From contig NZ_JNXI01000012.1 of the NCBI RefSeq assembly GCF_000717055.1, positions 1 through 64,000 of the forward strand: a stretch of 64,000 bases of DNA, written 5' to 3'. The notes beneath the pieces are model-generated. The model made no database searches. It saw nothing but the letters and a program-made list of their open reading frames with translations, and was not told where the DNA came from. The stretch comes from Streptomyces iakyrus. GTDB lineage: Bacteria > Actinomycetota > Actinomycetes > Streptomycetales > Streptomycetaceae. The stretch's first letter is position 1, and each line of letters begins with the position of its first letter. Made by a program: the position numbers and the translations under genes. Positions 34,524 through 43,137 of the stretch are shown here, in pieces.

Positions 34524-35981
34524 CTAGAAGTCCCGAAGATGGTCGTAGTGCTGGACGCGCTCCTGCCGTGCCCCGCCCCCGTCCCCGCCGAGCCCCCGCG
34601 CCGGACCCTGGCAGCCCTGCACCAGCGCGATACCGACCGCCACCAGCAGCGTCACGACGACGAACACGAACAGCCGCTGCCGCAGCAACCGGGGATTGGC
34701 GGGCCGCAGCCCGGTCCCCGTGCTCCGGGATGCGGGACGCCCGGTGCCGCTGTGCGGGCCGGTGCGGCTGCCGCTGCCCGACCGCGTCCCGTTGCGCCCG
34801 GTGGGCGTCGGCCGCGCCCCGGACCGCGACGGGGTGCCGCCGCGCGGGGCACCGGGGCCGCGCACCGGAGTCCTGCCGCGGCTTCCGCCCCCCGTCGACC
34901 GGTTGCCGCTCCCGCCCGGCCGGGCTCCGCCGCGGGCACCGGTCCCGTTCGGGGAGGCCGGGCCGTCCGGCGAGGGATGGCGGTCCCGGGAGGGAGCCGA
35001 CCCGCGTGGCGGGGGAGTGCCCCGGCCCCGCTGCGCCCCGGACGTCCCGGCACCCTGCTGCCCCTGCGGACGCCGGGTGCGCTCGGGGTAGGTGTCGGCG
35101 AGCCGCTCGGCCTCGGCGCCGCGGGGCGCGGGCGGCCGGACCCCGGCGAGGTCCTGGGACTCCCGGGCCGCGATCTCCTTGAGCCGCAGCGACAGTTGGA
35201 GCGTGCTGGGCCGCTCCTCGGGGTCCTTCGCCAGGCACGCCCGGACGAGCGGGGCCAGCGCGTCGGGCACGCCGTGCAGCTGCGGCTCCTCGTGCACCAC
35301 GCGGTACAGCATCACCTCGGAACTGCCGTGCCCGAAGGGCGAGTCGCCCATGGAGGAGTACGCGAGCGTGGCACCGAGCGAGAACACGTCCGTAGCCGGT
35401 GTGACGGCGGCCCCGCGCACCTGCTCCGGCGCGAGGAAGCCGGGGGAGCCGACCGCCGTGCCGACGTGGGTGAGCGTCGAGGCGCCGGTCGCCCAGGCGA
35501 TGCCGAAGTCGATGATCCGCGGCCCCTTCGGGGACAGCAGGATGTTGGACGGCTTCAGGTCCCGGTGCACCACCCCGGCCTCGTGCACCGCGACCAGGCC
35601 CTCCGACAGGGCGGCACCGACGGCCGCGACGTCGGCCGCGCCCAGCGGGCCCTCGGCCGCGACCTTGTCGTGCAGGGAGGGACCGGGCACGTACTGGGTG
35701 GCGAACCAGGGCCGGTCCGCGTCGAGGTCGGCGGCCACCAGCCGGGCCGTGCAGCCGCCGCGGATCCGCCGCGCCGCCGACACCTCACGGGCGAACCGCG
35801 AGCGGAACTCCTGATCCTCCGCCAGGTCGGGGCGGATGACCTTGAGCGCGACCCGCTGCCCCTTCTTGTCGGAGCCCAGGTAGACCACGCCCATCCCGCC
35901 CGCGCCGAGCCGTCTGTGAAGCTTGAACGAGCCGACGACGCGCGGGTCCTCGCGCCTCAGGCGCATCATCGCCATGTTCAT
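34524..35981 (-). CDS. Ser/Thr protein kinase (Hanks type) with C-terminal membrane anchor
   Basis: The 485-residue signalling protein has its kinase domain at about residues 15-270. Visible elements are the Gly-rich loop RRLGAGGMGVVYLGSD, lysine in VALKVIRPD, catalytic HRDLKPSNILL, the DFG loop IIDFGIAWATG, and the PGFLAPEQV segment. Residues about 290-435 are a Pro/Gly/Arg/Ser-rich disordered linker. One membrane helix follows (LFVFVVVTLLVAVGIALV), then a short polar tail. It lacks the PASTA repeats of PknB, so it is not the cell-wall-sensing type. Start 35981 or the ATG at 35975 (better spaced from GGGG) are both possible. No substrate can be named. Confidence 0.92.
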   Translation of the reverse strand: MNMAMMRLRREDPRVVGSFKLHRRLGAGGMGVVYLGSDKKGQRVALKVIRPDLAEDQEFRSRFAREVSAARRIRGGCTARLVAADLDADRPWFATQYVPGPSLHDKVAAEGPLGAADVAAVGAALSEGLVAVHEAGVVHRDLKPSNILLSPKGPRIIDFGIAWATGASTLTHVGTAVGSPGFLAPEQVRGAAVTPATDVFSLGATLAYSSMGDSPFGHGSSEVMLYRVVHEEPQLHGVPDALAPLVRACLAKDPEERPSTLQLSLRLKEIAARESQDLAGVRPPAPRGAEAERLADTYPERTRRPQGQQGAGTSGAQRGRGTPPPRGSAPSRDRHPSPDGPASPNGTGARGGARPGGSGNRSTGGGSRGRTPVRGPGAPRGGTPSRSGARPTPTGRNGTRSGSGSRTGPHSGTGRPASRSTGTGLRPANPRLLRQRLFVFVVVTLLVAVGIALVQGCQGPARGLGGDGGGARQERVQHYDHLRDF

Positions 35982-36176
35982 CCCCGCTGCCCGGTCCTGT
36001 GACGAGCCACAGCTTACGTTTCCACGGCCGCCCGCGCGCAGAGGCCGCGCCCTCTCAGCGTGATGGATTGTCAGTGGTGGGTGGGAGACTTGAAAGGTGG
36101 TCAGGGAGGGCGCGAAGAGGCGGACTTCGCGTGGTGAGTGATCCCAACCACCCGTCGCAGAAGGGGGATTGGTCCT

Positions 36177-36416
36177 GTGAAGGGTGATCGTGTGGAGATA
36201 GTCGTGGACGCGGGGGACACGACGCGCGCCTACGAGGTCGTGGCGAGCAGGGCGGGCCGCAGGGTCGAGACGGCGGTCCGCCGAGGTGTCGTGGAAGTGA
36301 GCGAAGTCACCCGTAGCGGCACAGTCGTGCGTACCGCCCGCTTCATGGCGAATCGGGTGCTGGCCCTGGTGGAACAGCCGGTTCCACGGGAGGAGAGCTC
36401 GGACAAAGACGGGTGA
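36177..36416 (+). CDS. Small conserved-looking protein
   Basis: This 79-residue soluble protein reads VEIVVDAGDTTRAYEVVASR, VETAVRRGVVEVSEVTRSG and TARFMANRVLALVEQP, with an alternating pattern that suggests a small beta domain. I do not recognise its family. The GTG start at 36177 has AAGGGGGA about ten bases upstream. It is divergent from the kinase and upstream of another very small gene. Confidence 0.75.
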   Translation: MKGDRVEIVVDAGDTTRAYEVVASRAGRRVETAVRRGVVEVSEVTRSGTVVRTARFMANRVLALVEQPVPREESSDKDG

Positions 36417-36650
36417 ACCGGTCGCCCCGTCGGGGAAGACCCTGAGACCCGCGTCCCCGTCTCCACCCAGGGGAGTACATCGCAGGTGGCGGCTCATCCT
36501 CCGGGAGGCCCGGCAATCGGTACGAGGGCATGACGCCGGAAGAGGGCCGGACACCTAGATTTGAGGTCAAGCGGCGGGTGCAGCACTCGTCCCCCGAGGT
36601 CAGACGCCCGCCGCTGCCAACGACAACCGATACAGGTCAGGAGAGGGGCC

Positions 36651-36860
36651 ATGGCCCAGACGGCTCCGCGGACGCTGCTCCGCGAGGAGGGACGCAAGGT
36701 GTACGCCGCCGCGTTCCGACCCCGCCGCCAGGGCCGTCGCCACCCGCTGGTGGCGACCCTGATGGCCCTTCCCCTGGCGGTCCTGCTCCTCCTCGTCTTC
36801 GACGGGTGGGAGACAGTGGCCACACAGGCGTCGTCCGTGGGCGAGATGCTGGGGCGCTGA
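36651..36860 (+). CDS. Small single-pass membrane protein
   Basis: The 69-residue protein has a basic N-terminal half (LLREEGRKVYAAAFRPRRQG) and one membrane helix (LVATLMALPLAVLLLLVF), then a short polar tail. GGAGAGGGG lies just before the ATG. The function is unknown. A strong terminator follows 90 bases later. Confidence 0.75.
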   Translation: MAQTAPRTLLREEGRKVYAAAFRPRRQGRRHPLVATLMALPLAVLLLLVFDGWETVATQASSVGEMLGR

Positions 36861-36949
36861 GCGGCGACCCCAGGCCCGGAAGAGCGGTCCGGGCGGGGAC
36901 ATCCCGACCATGAAACCCCGTGGGGACGGGGGTACGGCGGACGGCACAA

Positions 36950-36989
36950 AATGCCGGCGCAGCTGGGGAGCTGCGCCGGCATTGCTTTG
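36950..36989 (+). terminator. Rho-independent terminator
   Basis: A 15-bp perfect stem (AATGCCGGCGCAGCT / AGCTGCGCCGGCATT) with a GGGG loop is followed by GCTTTGC. It ends the small-gene unit. Confidence 0.9.
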
Positions 36990-37060
36990 CCCTCGGCGCT
37001 GAGCACCCGCAACGGACACGCCCCCTCCAACCGGGTCCCGTCTGCGCGTACTCTCACCCG

Positions 37061-38002
37061 GTGAACTCCGCCCCCGGTCCGCTCCTGGCCGGCCTCACCG
37101 CCCGGGCCCGAGCCGCCGCCCACGCCCGCGCACCGGCCTGCCCCTGCGGCGCGGCCACGCTCGCGGACCGCCCGGACGGCACCGTCGTACGCCATGCGGA
37201 CACCGTCGCGAAGGCCCACCCCCTGGATGCGACCCCCGCCGAGCTCACGAGCCGCCTCACTCTGGCCGCCCGCCACCCCGGCATCCTCCTGCCCCCACTG
37301 GATCCCACCCCGGTCGACCTGCACGGCCGCCTGGTGACGTTCTGGCCGTACGGCACCCCCGTGGATCCCGACGCCCCGGACGCCGCACCCTGGGAAGCCG
37401 CCGCCGTACTCCTCGCCCGCCTGCACCGCAGCCCGGCTCCCAAGGACCTACCCGTCATGCGCGGCCCCGCCAAGGCGGCCCGGGCCGTCGCCCGGCTCCG
37501 CGCGGCCGGCCCGCACCCGGCGGTCGCATCCGTCCTGCGCGCCTGGGCCAGCCTCCCGCCCTGGGCCCGGGCCGAGGCCCCGATGCCGCACACCGGCACC
37601 CTCTGCCACGGCGACCTCCACCTCGGCCAGCTCGTACGGCACCCCTCCGACGACGGGCCCTGGCTGCTGATAGACGTGGACGACCTCGGCGTCGGCGTCC
37701 CCGCCTGGGACCTCGCCCGCCCCGCCGCCTGGTACGCCTGTGGTCTGCTCCCGCCCGGCGCGTGGACCCGGTTCCTCACCGCCTACCGGGAGGCTGGGGG
37801 CCCGGCCGTCCCGGCCGAGGGCGACCCCTGGCCCGCCCTCGACGTCCCCGCGCGTGCCCTCACCGCGCAGACCGCGGCCCGGGCCGTCGCCAAGGCGGTC
37901 GCGGCCGGCCGCCCGCTGGACGAGGTGGAGCAGTCGGTCGTGGACGCCTGTGACCGAATGGCTACCGTCCCGCCCCAGTTGGTGCAGGAGCACGCGAAGT
38001 AG
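37061..38002 (+). CDS. Aminoglycoside phosphotransferase-fold (APH) protein
   Basis: The 313-residue kinase-like protein carries the catalytic loop GTLCHGDLHLGQLVRH and the metal-binding LLIDVDDLGVGVPAWDLARP. The N-terminal lobe is reduced (CPCGAATLADRPDGTVVRHA, TVAKAHPLD). Such proteins phosphorylate small molecules such as sugars, choline or antibiotics, and a resistance role is not implied. GTG 37061 lies directly before NSAPGPLLAGL. It is 79 bases upstream of the zinc-ribbon gene on the same strand. Confidence 0.85.
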   Translation: MNSAPGPLLAGLTARARAAAHARAPACPCGAATLADRPDGTVVRHADTVAKAHPLDATPAELTSRLTLAARHPGILLPPLDPTPVDLHGRLVTFWPYGTPVDPDAPDAAPWEAAAVLLARLHRSPAPKDLPVMRGPAKAARAVARLRAAGPHPAVASVLRAWASLPPWARAEAPMPHTGTLCHGDLHLGQLVRHPSDDGPWLLIDVDDLGVGVPAWDLARPAAWYACGLLPPGAWTRFLTAYREAGGPAVPAEGDPWPALDVPARALTAQTAARAVAKAVAAGRPLDEVEQSVVDACDRMATVPPQLVQEHAK

Positions 38003-38081
38003 GGTGCAACCGAGCACAGCGGGACAGAGTCTGTCCTGGCGAGATGTGAAGCAGGACCGACCGGCGAGGAGTTGACCGACC

Positions 38082-38372
38082 ATGCAGTGTCCGAAGTGCC
38101 GTGCGCCGATGCACACGTACAACCGCAACGGTGTCCAGATCGAGCAGTGCAGCGGGTGCCGCGGGATCTTTCTCGACTACGGCGAGCTGGAGTCGCTGAC
38201 CCGACTGGAGGCCCAGTGGTCCCAGGCCGCCCCGCCGCCACCGCCCGCCCCGCAGGCCTACCCCGCCCCTCCGGCCCCCGCCTGGGGTGCCCCGCACGGT
38301 GGCCACGGCCATCACGGCCACCACGGTCACCACCGCCACAAGAGCTTCGGCCACATGCTGTTCTCGTCCTGA
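38082..38372 (+). CDS. TFIIB-type zinc-ribbon protein with His-rich tail
   Basis: The 96-residue protein starts MQCPKCRAPMHTYNRNGVQI and continues EQCSGCRGIFLDYGELESL, giving the CxxC-N19-CxxC pattern of the zf-TFIIB family. A Pro/Ala linker leads to a tail HGGHGHHGHHGHHRHK that could bind metal. Its function is unknown. Its stop lies before a strong bidirectional terminator shared with the tRNA cluster. Confidence 0.88.
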   Translation: MQCPKCRAPMHTYNRNGVQIEQCSGCRGIFLDYGELESLTRLEAQWSQAAPPPPPAPQAYPAPPAPAWGAPHGGHGHHGHHGHHRHKSFGHMLFSS

Positions 38373-38385
38373 GCCGTGACATCGC

Positions 38386-38419
38386 AGAAGCCCCCGGCCG
38401 CGAACGGCCGGGGGCTTCT
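38386..38419. terminator. Bidirectional terminator between zinc-ribbon gene and tRNA cluster
   Basis: A perfect 15-bp stem AGAAGCCCCCGGCCG / CGGCCGGGGGCTTCT has a CGAA loop. It ends both the plus-strand gene and the minus-strand tRNA transcript. Confidence 0.9.
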
Positions 38420-38425
38420 CGTGTG

Positions 38426-38497
38426 TGGACGATACTGGGATTGAACCAGTGACCTCTTCCGTGTCAGGGAAGCGCTCTCCCGCTGAGCTAATCGTCC
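38426..38497 (-). tRNA. tRNA-Val (GAC), copy 3 in transcript order
   Basis: The 72-nt cloverleaf has acceptor GGACGAT/ATCGTCC, anticodon arm CTTCC-CTGACAC-GGAAG with anticodon GAC, T-arm CTGGTTCAATCCCAG, and discriminator A. No CCA is encoded. It is the last tRNA of the minus-strand cluster. Confidence 0.97.
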
Positions 38498-38540
38498 TCG
38501 GGACCATGACCACCGACTGTGGCGGATCATGGGCACTGCG

Positions 38541-38612
38541 TGCGCGATACTGGGATTGAACCAGTGACCTCTTCCGTGTCAGGGAAGCGCTCTCCCGCTG
38601 AGCTAATCGCGC
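38541..38612 (-). tRNA. tRNA-Val (GAC), copy 2
   Basis: The body is identical to its neighbours, but the acceptor stem is GCGCGAT/ATCGCGC. The two changed pairs are fully compensatory, so the molecule should fold normally. Confidence 0.97.
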
Positions 38613-38634
38613 GGGACGGATCCAGAAGATCCAG

Positions 38635-38706
38635 TGGACGATACTGGGATTGAACCAGTGACCTCTTCCGTGTCAGGGAAGCGCTCTCCCGCTGAGCTAA
38701 TCGTCC
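38635..38706 (-). tRNA. tRNA-Val (GAC), copy 1
   Basis: Identical over 72 nt to 38426-38497. It lies two bases after the encoded CCA of tRNA-Cys on the same strand. Confidence 0.97.
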
Positions 38707-38710
38707 TTGG

Positions 38711-38781
38711 AGGTGGAGACGGGATTTGAACCCGTGTAGACGGCTTTGCAGGCCGTTGCCTCGCCTCTCGGCCACTCCACC
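38711..38781 (-). tRNA. tRNA-Cys (GCA)
   Basis: The 71-nt cloverleaf has acceptor GGTGGAG/CTCCACC, anticodon arm ACGGC-CTGCAAA-GCCGT with anticodon GCA, and discriminator U. CCA is encoded immediately after it (38710-38708). Confidence 0.97.
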
Positions 38782-38818
38782 AGGAGTGTAGGGGGCCGGG
38801 AAGTCCCCTCTTCCTTCG

Positions 38819-38891
38819 AGCGGACGACGAGGTTCGAACTCGCGACCTCAACCTTGGCAAGGTTGCGCTCTACCAACTGAGCTACGTCCGC
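38819..38891 (-). tRNA. tRNA-Gly (GCC)
   Basis: The 73-nt cloverleaf has acceptor GCGGACG/CGTCCGC, anticodon arm CAACC-TTGCCAA-GGTTG with anticodon GCC, and discriminator U. It is the first tRNA of the cluster; its promoter should lie in the roughly 180 bases shared with the divergent pabB gene. Confidence 0.97.
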
Positions 38892-39069
38892 CTGTCGTTT
38901 CGGTCCGCCCTCGCGGCCCGGCGACGTGTTGAACTCTAGCGGATTCCCGGGCCAGTACAAAAACGCGTTTGTGCAGCGTGCTGCGCCTGCCCTGCTCAAG
39001 GACGTCACAGGACCGCCTGACCGGGCATCCCCCGGTCACCCGCGGGGCCCCCGCCATAGACTCGACTGC

Positions 39070-40113
39070 GTGCTCGACCTCCCTCCTCTCGCCCGCTTCG
39101 GCGACCGCGTCGCCACCGGGCTCCTCGACGTCACCGACGATCCCGAGGCCCTGGAGTCCAGCGGCTTCTGGGCCGTCTGTGCCGACTTCGAGGGCCGTCT
39201 GACCTGCGCCCGCTTCGCGGAGGTCCGGACGGCGGACGTGCCGGCTCCCGTGCCCGGCGCATGGCGCGGGCCGGCCGCCGGTGACTGGACGTCCTCGCTC
39301 GACCGCGCCGCGTACACGGCCGCCGTACGCAGGATCCGCGACCACATCGCGGCCGGTGAGGTCTACCAGGCGAACCTGTGCCGGGTGCTGTCCGCGCCCG
39401 TCGCACCCGGCGCCGACGTGGACGCCCTCACCGCACTGCTGGCCCGCGGCAACCCCGCGCCCTATGCAGGAACGATCCGCCTGCCCGGTCACGGCGTCGA
39501 GATCGCCACGGCCTCCCCCGAACTGTTCCTGCGGCGCGACGGCCGGGTCGTCGCGTCCGGGCCGATCAAGGGCACCGGCCGTACCGAGGCGGACCTGCTG
39601 GAGAAGGACTTCGCCGAGAACGTGATGATCGTGGACCTCGTTCGCAACGACATCGGCCGGGTGTGCGCCACGGGCAGCGTGACGGTGCCCGACCTGTGTG
39701 CCGTCGAGAAGCACCCCGGGCTGGTCCACCTCGTCTCGACGGTCCGCGGCGAGCTGGCGGACGGGGCCGGCTGGGCCGAGCTGCTCGGCGCGGCCTTCCC
39801 GCCCGGCTCGGTCACGGGCGCGCCCAAGTCCAGTGCCCTGCGAATCATCGACGCCTTGGAGACGGCGCCCCGGGGGCCGTACTGCGGCGGGATCGGCTGG
39901 GTCGACGCCGACCGGGGCACCGGAGAGCTGGCCGTCGGCATCCGCACCTTCTGGATCGACCGGGCGGACGGAGTGCTGCGCTTCGGCACCGGCGCCGGCA
40001 TCACCTGGGGCTCCGACCCAGAGGGGGAGTGGCGGGAGACAGAGCTCAAGGCGGCCCGGCTGCTCGGGATAGCGTCGGGAACGTACGAGGCGAGTGGAGA
40101 GGACCTGACGTGA
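39070..40113 (+). CDS. pabB: Chorismate-binding enzyme, aminodeoxychorismate synthase component I type
   Basis: The enzyme would convert chorismate plus ammonia to 4-amino-4-deoxychorismate for folate. The 347-residue product covers the chorismate-binding core and lacks most of the N-terminal tryptophan-binding domain of longer homologues. Core motifs are AGEVYQANLCRVL, the lysine-containing SGPIKGTGRTEADLLEKDFA, MIVDLVRNDIGRVC, PGSVTGAPKSSALRIIDALE, and GIGWVDADRGTGELAVGIRT. It begins with GTG and overlaps the lyase gene by four bases (GTGA), supporting the PabB role rather than anthranilate or isochorismate synthase. No glutaminase subunit is present here. Confidence 0.9.
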   Translation: MLDLPPLARFGDRVATGLLDVTDDPEALESSGFWAVCADFEGRLTCARFAEVRTADVPAPVPGAWRGPAAGDWTSSLDRAAYTAAVRRIRDHIAAGEVYQANLCRVLSAPVAPGADVDALTALLARGNPAPYAGTIRLPGHGVEIATASPELFLRRDGRVVASGPIKGTGRTEADLLEKDFAENVMIVDLVRNDIGRVCATGSVTVPDLCAVEKHPGLVHLVSTVRGELADGAGWAELLGAAFPPGSVTGAPKSSALRIIDALETAPRGPYCGGIGWVDADRGTGELAVGIRTFWIDRADGVLRFGTGAGITWGSDPEGEWRETELKAARLLGIASGTYEASGEDLT

Positions 40114-40931
40114 AGATCTGGCTCGACGGCGGGCTGCAGGACACCGAGTCCGCCCGCGTCTCCGTCTTCGACCACGGGCTGACCGTGGGCGACGGCATCT
40201 TCGAGACGGTCAAGGCCGTGCACGGCCGGCCGTTCGCGCTCACCCGGCACCTCGACCGGCTGACCCGCTCCGCGCGCGGCCTCGGCCTGCCGGACCCGGA
40301 CCACGACGAGGTGCGCCGCGCCTGCGCCGCCGTCCTCGGCGCCAACCCCGTGCCTCTCGGCCGCCTCCGCATCACCTACACCGGCGGCCACGGCCCCCTC
40401 GGATCCGACCGCGGTGAGCACGGCCCGACCCTCGTCGTCGCCCTCGGCGAGTCGGCCCGCCGCCCCGACTCCACCGCCGTGATCACGGTCCCCTGGACCC
40501 GCAACGAGCGCGGCGCGCTCACCGGCCTCAAGACCACCTCGTACGCCGAGAACGTCGTCGCTCTCGCCCGGGCCCGTGAACAGGGCGCGACCGAGGCCCT
40601 GTTCGGCAACACGGTGGGACAGCTGTGCGAGGGCACCGGCTCGAACGTCTTCGTCGTCCTCGACGGCGAAATCCACACCCCGCCGCTCGCCTCCGGCTGC
40701 CTCGCGGGCATCACGCGTGCGCTCGCGGCCGAATGGACCGGCGCCAGGGAGACCGACCTGCCGCTCGACGTCCTGGAGCGGGCCGACGAGGTCTTCCTGA
40801 CGTCCACCCTGCGGGACGTGCAGGCGGTGCACCGCGTCGACGGCCGCGAGCTGCCCGGCGCGCCGGGCCCGGTGACCGCCAAGGCCATGCGGATCTTCGA
40901 GGAGCGCTCGGGGCACGACCTCGACCCCTGA
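40110..40931 (+). CDS. pabC: Class IV aminotransferase, aminodeoxychorismate lyase-like
   Basis: This PLP enzyme would release pyruvate from aminodeoxychorismate to give p-aminobenzoate. The 273-residue fold-type IV protein shows the N-terminal FDHGLTVGDGIFETVKA, the PLP lysine in LTGLKTTSYAENVVALA, and the cofactor segment LCEGTGSNVFVVLDGE. The subfamily also contains branched-chain and D-amino-acid aminotransferases; coupling to pabB makes the PabC role most likely. It starts with GTG inside the pabB stop. Confidence 0.85.
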   Translation: MKIWLDGGLQDTESARVSVFDHGLTVGDGIFETVKAVHGRPFALTRHLDRLTRSARGLGLPDPDHDEVRRACAAVLGANPVPLGRLRITYTGGHGPLGSDRGEHGPTLVVALGESARRPDSTAVITVPWTRNERGALTGLKTTSYAENVVALARAREQGATEALFGNTVGQLCEGTGSNVFVVLDGEIHTPPLASGCLAGITRALAAEWTGARETDLPLDVLERADEVFLTSTLRDVQAVHRVDGRELPGAPGPVTAKAMRIFEERSGHDLDP

Positions 40932-40985
40932 CAGCCCCGGCAAAATCGGCTGACCGAAACCGCGGTTGCGGGTAGAACACCCCTG

Positions 40986-41810
40986 ATGACCACGACCCTG
41001 CGGCCGACCGAGCCGCTTCAGCAGAACGCCGACGGGACGCGCTCACGCCGCTACCAGGTCTGTGTCAACAGCCGTCCCGTGGGGGCGATACACCTCGACA
41101 CGCATCCCGTCTTCGGCACCGCGGTGGCCCGGATCACGAAGCTGCGCATCGACGAGGCCGACCGCAGGCGGGGCCGGGGCACGGTCGCCGCGCTCGCCGC
41201 CGAGGAGGTGGCGCGCGGCTGGGGGTGCCGCCGCATCGAGGCGGTCGTCCCCGCCGCGTCCGAGGCCGGACTCCGGCTCGCCACCGCGCTCGGCTACGTC
41301 GTCCGCAACCGCGGCATGGAGAAGCAGCTCGGCGACACCCCGCCGGAGCTGCCGGAGGGCAGCCGCGCCCGGCCCATGACCGAGGCGGAGTTCGGCCCCT
41401 GGCTGGTGAAGGGCAAGGCGGACTACGCGCGCAGCTGGACCGACCGGGGCGTCCCGGAGGCCGAGGCCCGGGTCAAGTCGGAACGCGACCACGCCACCTT
41501 GCTGCCCGAGGGCCTCGCCACCCCGGGCATGCTCATCAGCGTCGTCGAACATCTGGGCACGCCCGTGGGAACGCTGTGGCTCGCGGTGCGCGAGAGCAGC
41601 GCCTTCGTCTTCGACGTCGAGACCGACGCCGCCCACCGCGGTGAGGGCCACGGCCGCACCCTGATGCTGCTGGCCGAGGCCCAGACCATCGCCGAGGGCA
41701 GGCGGACCCTCGGCCTCAATGTCTTCTCGGGCAACACCCCGGCCGAACGGCTCTACGCCTCACTCGGCTACGAGACCGAGCGGTACGCCCTGTACAAACC
41801 GCTGCTGTAG
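40986..41810 (+). CDS. GNAT acetyltransferase with two GNAT-like halves
   Basis: The 274-residue protein contains an N-terminal half with ITKLRIDEADRRRGRGTVAA and a C-terminal half with AHRGEGHGRTLMLLAEAQT and NVFSGNTPAERLYASLGYET. Only the second has the typical substrate and acetyl-CoA signatures. Double-GNAT proteins of this kind include mycothiol synthase relatives, but no specific role is claimed. It is monocistronic and convergent with the DsbA-like gene. Confidence 0.85.
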   Translation: MTTTLRPTEPLQQNADGTRSRRYQVCVNSRPVGAIHLDTHPVFGTAVARITKLRIDEADRRRGRGTVAALAAEEVARGWGCRRIEAVVPAASEAGLRLATALGYVVRNRGMEKQLGDTPPELPEGSRARPMTEAEFGPWLVKGKADYARSWTDRGVPEAEARVKSERDHATLLPEGLATPGMLISVVEHLGTPVGTLWLAVRESSAFVFDVETDAAHRGEGHGRTLMLLAEAQTIAEGRRTLGLNVFSGNTPAERLYASLGYETERYALYKPLL

Positions 41811-41842
41811 CGGCCCGGGAGCCGACGGCCGGGTGTGGGGGA

Positions 41843-42367
41843 TCAGTGTTCCTGCCCGGCCAGCAGCCGGTCCGCGATCTGCTCGATCCGCTCGCGCAGC
41901 CCCTCCTGGCTCTTGCCGCCGTCGAGCCGCTCCCCGCCGATGACGTACGTCGGCGTTCCGGTCACACCGATCGCCTTGCCCTCGGCCTGGTCGGCGTCCA
42001 CGATCAGGATGTGCCGGCCGTCGATCAGCGCGGTGTCGAACTCCTCAGCGTCCAGGCCAAGTTCGCGGGCCACCCCGACCAGGAAGGGTTCCCCCTTACG
42101 GGCCAGCTCCTCGACCCGCCCCAGCAAGGCCTCGGCGTACGGCCACCCCCGGCCCTGCTCCCACGCCTCCTCCGCGGCCTGGGCGGCGGCGAAGGCGTGC
42201 TTGTTCTTCTCCAGCGGGAAGTGCCGCAGCCGCAGCTCCAGACGGTCGCCGTAGCGGGCGCGCAGGGCATGGAGATCGTCCAGCGCGGTACGGCAGTCCG
42301 GGCACTGGAGGTCGCACCAGACCTCGAGGACGGGGGCGGCGGAACGGTCGGAGGAGGAGTCACTCAT
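41843..42367 (-). CDS. DsbA-family thioredoxin-fold protein
   Basis: The 174-residue protein starts with LEVWCDLQCPDCRTALDDL, whose CPDC is the redox-active pair near residue 22. The helical insertion (AQAAEEAWEQGRGWPYAEAL) and the cis-proline loop GVTGTPTYVIGG follow. No signal peptide is visible from the start at 42367, so it is likely cytosolic and acts as a disulfide isomerase or as a glutathione-S-transferase-kappa-like enzyme. Confidence 0.88.
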   Translation of the reverse strand: MSDSSSDRSAAPVLEVWCDLQCPDCRTALDDLHALRARYGDRLELRLRHFPLEKNKHAFAAAQAAEEAWEQGRGWPYAEALLGRVEELARKGEPFLVGVARELGLDAEEFDTALIDGRHILIVDADQAEGKAIGVTGTPTYVIGGERLDGGKSQEGLRERIEQIADRLLAGQEH

Positions 42368-42543
42368 GCCGACAGTCTCCCAGCAGCAGCGGCCGGGGGC
42401 GCGGCCCGCACGGCACCTGCGGAGGAGGTGACCCCGAGATGTCCCTGATGTCGGGCCGGAACATGGCCCGCCGGGGTGCGGCGGGTGCAGGATGGAGGGG
42501 GACGAAGTGCCCCGACCCGACCGCGCCACGCCTGGAGGACCGG

Positions 42544-42981
42544 ATGATTGCCGAGACCGTCTGCTCCGCCGTGTCCGCGGCAGGCCTGGGCATTGCGATC
42601 GTCACGGCGTGGCGCAAGCGGTACCTCGCCGCGGTCCGGATCGCGGCCTACTCCCTCGTCCCGATCGGCCTCGTGATGACGGGCGTCGTCGAGTGGCTGG
42701 CCGACACCGCGTTCAGCCCGACGGCCTGGGCCGGGTTCGGGGTGCTCGGCCTCGCCTGGGTGCTCTTCATGACCACACGAGCCGTGGAGCGCCGGCGCGG
42801 CGGCACCCGCAAGGAGCGCAGGGCGGCGGCCCGCGCCGCCGACCGGCCCGACACGGTGGCTCCAGCCGCCTCGGCGCCTTCCCTGGGCCAGGGCTCCCGC
42901 CCGGCGGTGAAGCCCGCGCCGGCGTCCCGCGACGACGACTTCAGCGACATCGAGGCCATCCTCAAGAAGCACGGCATCTGA
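42544..42981 (+). CDS. Small membrane protein with charged C-terminal tail
   Basis: The 145-residue protein has three predicted helices in residues 1-80 (AVSAAGLGIAIVTAW, IAAYSLVPIGLVMTGVVEWL, GFGVLGLAWVLFMTTRAV). A long basic and polar tail follows, ending DDDFSDIEAILKKHGI. The ATG has GGAGG five bases upstream. The pattern is common in Streptomyces; the function is unknown. Confidence 0.85.
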   Translation: MIAETVCSAVSAAGLGIAIVTAWRKRYLAAVRIAAYSLVPIGLVMTGVVEWLADTAFSPTAWAGFGVLGLAWVLFMTTRAVERRRGGTRKERRAAARAADRPDTVAPAASAPSLGQGSRPAVKPAPASRDDDFSDIEAILKKHGI

Positions 42982-43137
42982 GAGCGGCCCCGCCCGGGGC
43001 CGAATCGTCACAGTGGGTCCGCCGGCGCGCGGAAGTGATCACAACCTGAACCGGACCTCGCGGAATCGGTGCACTCCCGCACGGAACGAGGCCGCTGATC
43101 GCGCCCGGCGGGGGGACTGCGTCATCATCGCCGCGAG

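Noticed and set aside
34097..35182. A 361-residue extended Nudix protein
   Set aside because: The part after residue 105 lies antisense to the kinase gene and has no Nudix similarity; a frame break at the C7 run is the simpler reading.
37061..38002. Aminoglycoside resistance gene
   Set aside because: The APH fold is shared by many kinases for sugars, choline and antibiotics, and the N-terminal lobe is atypical.
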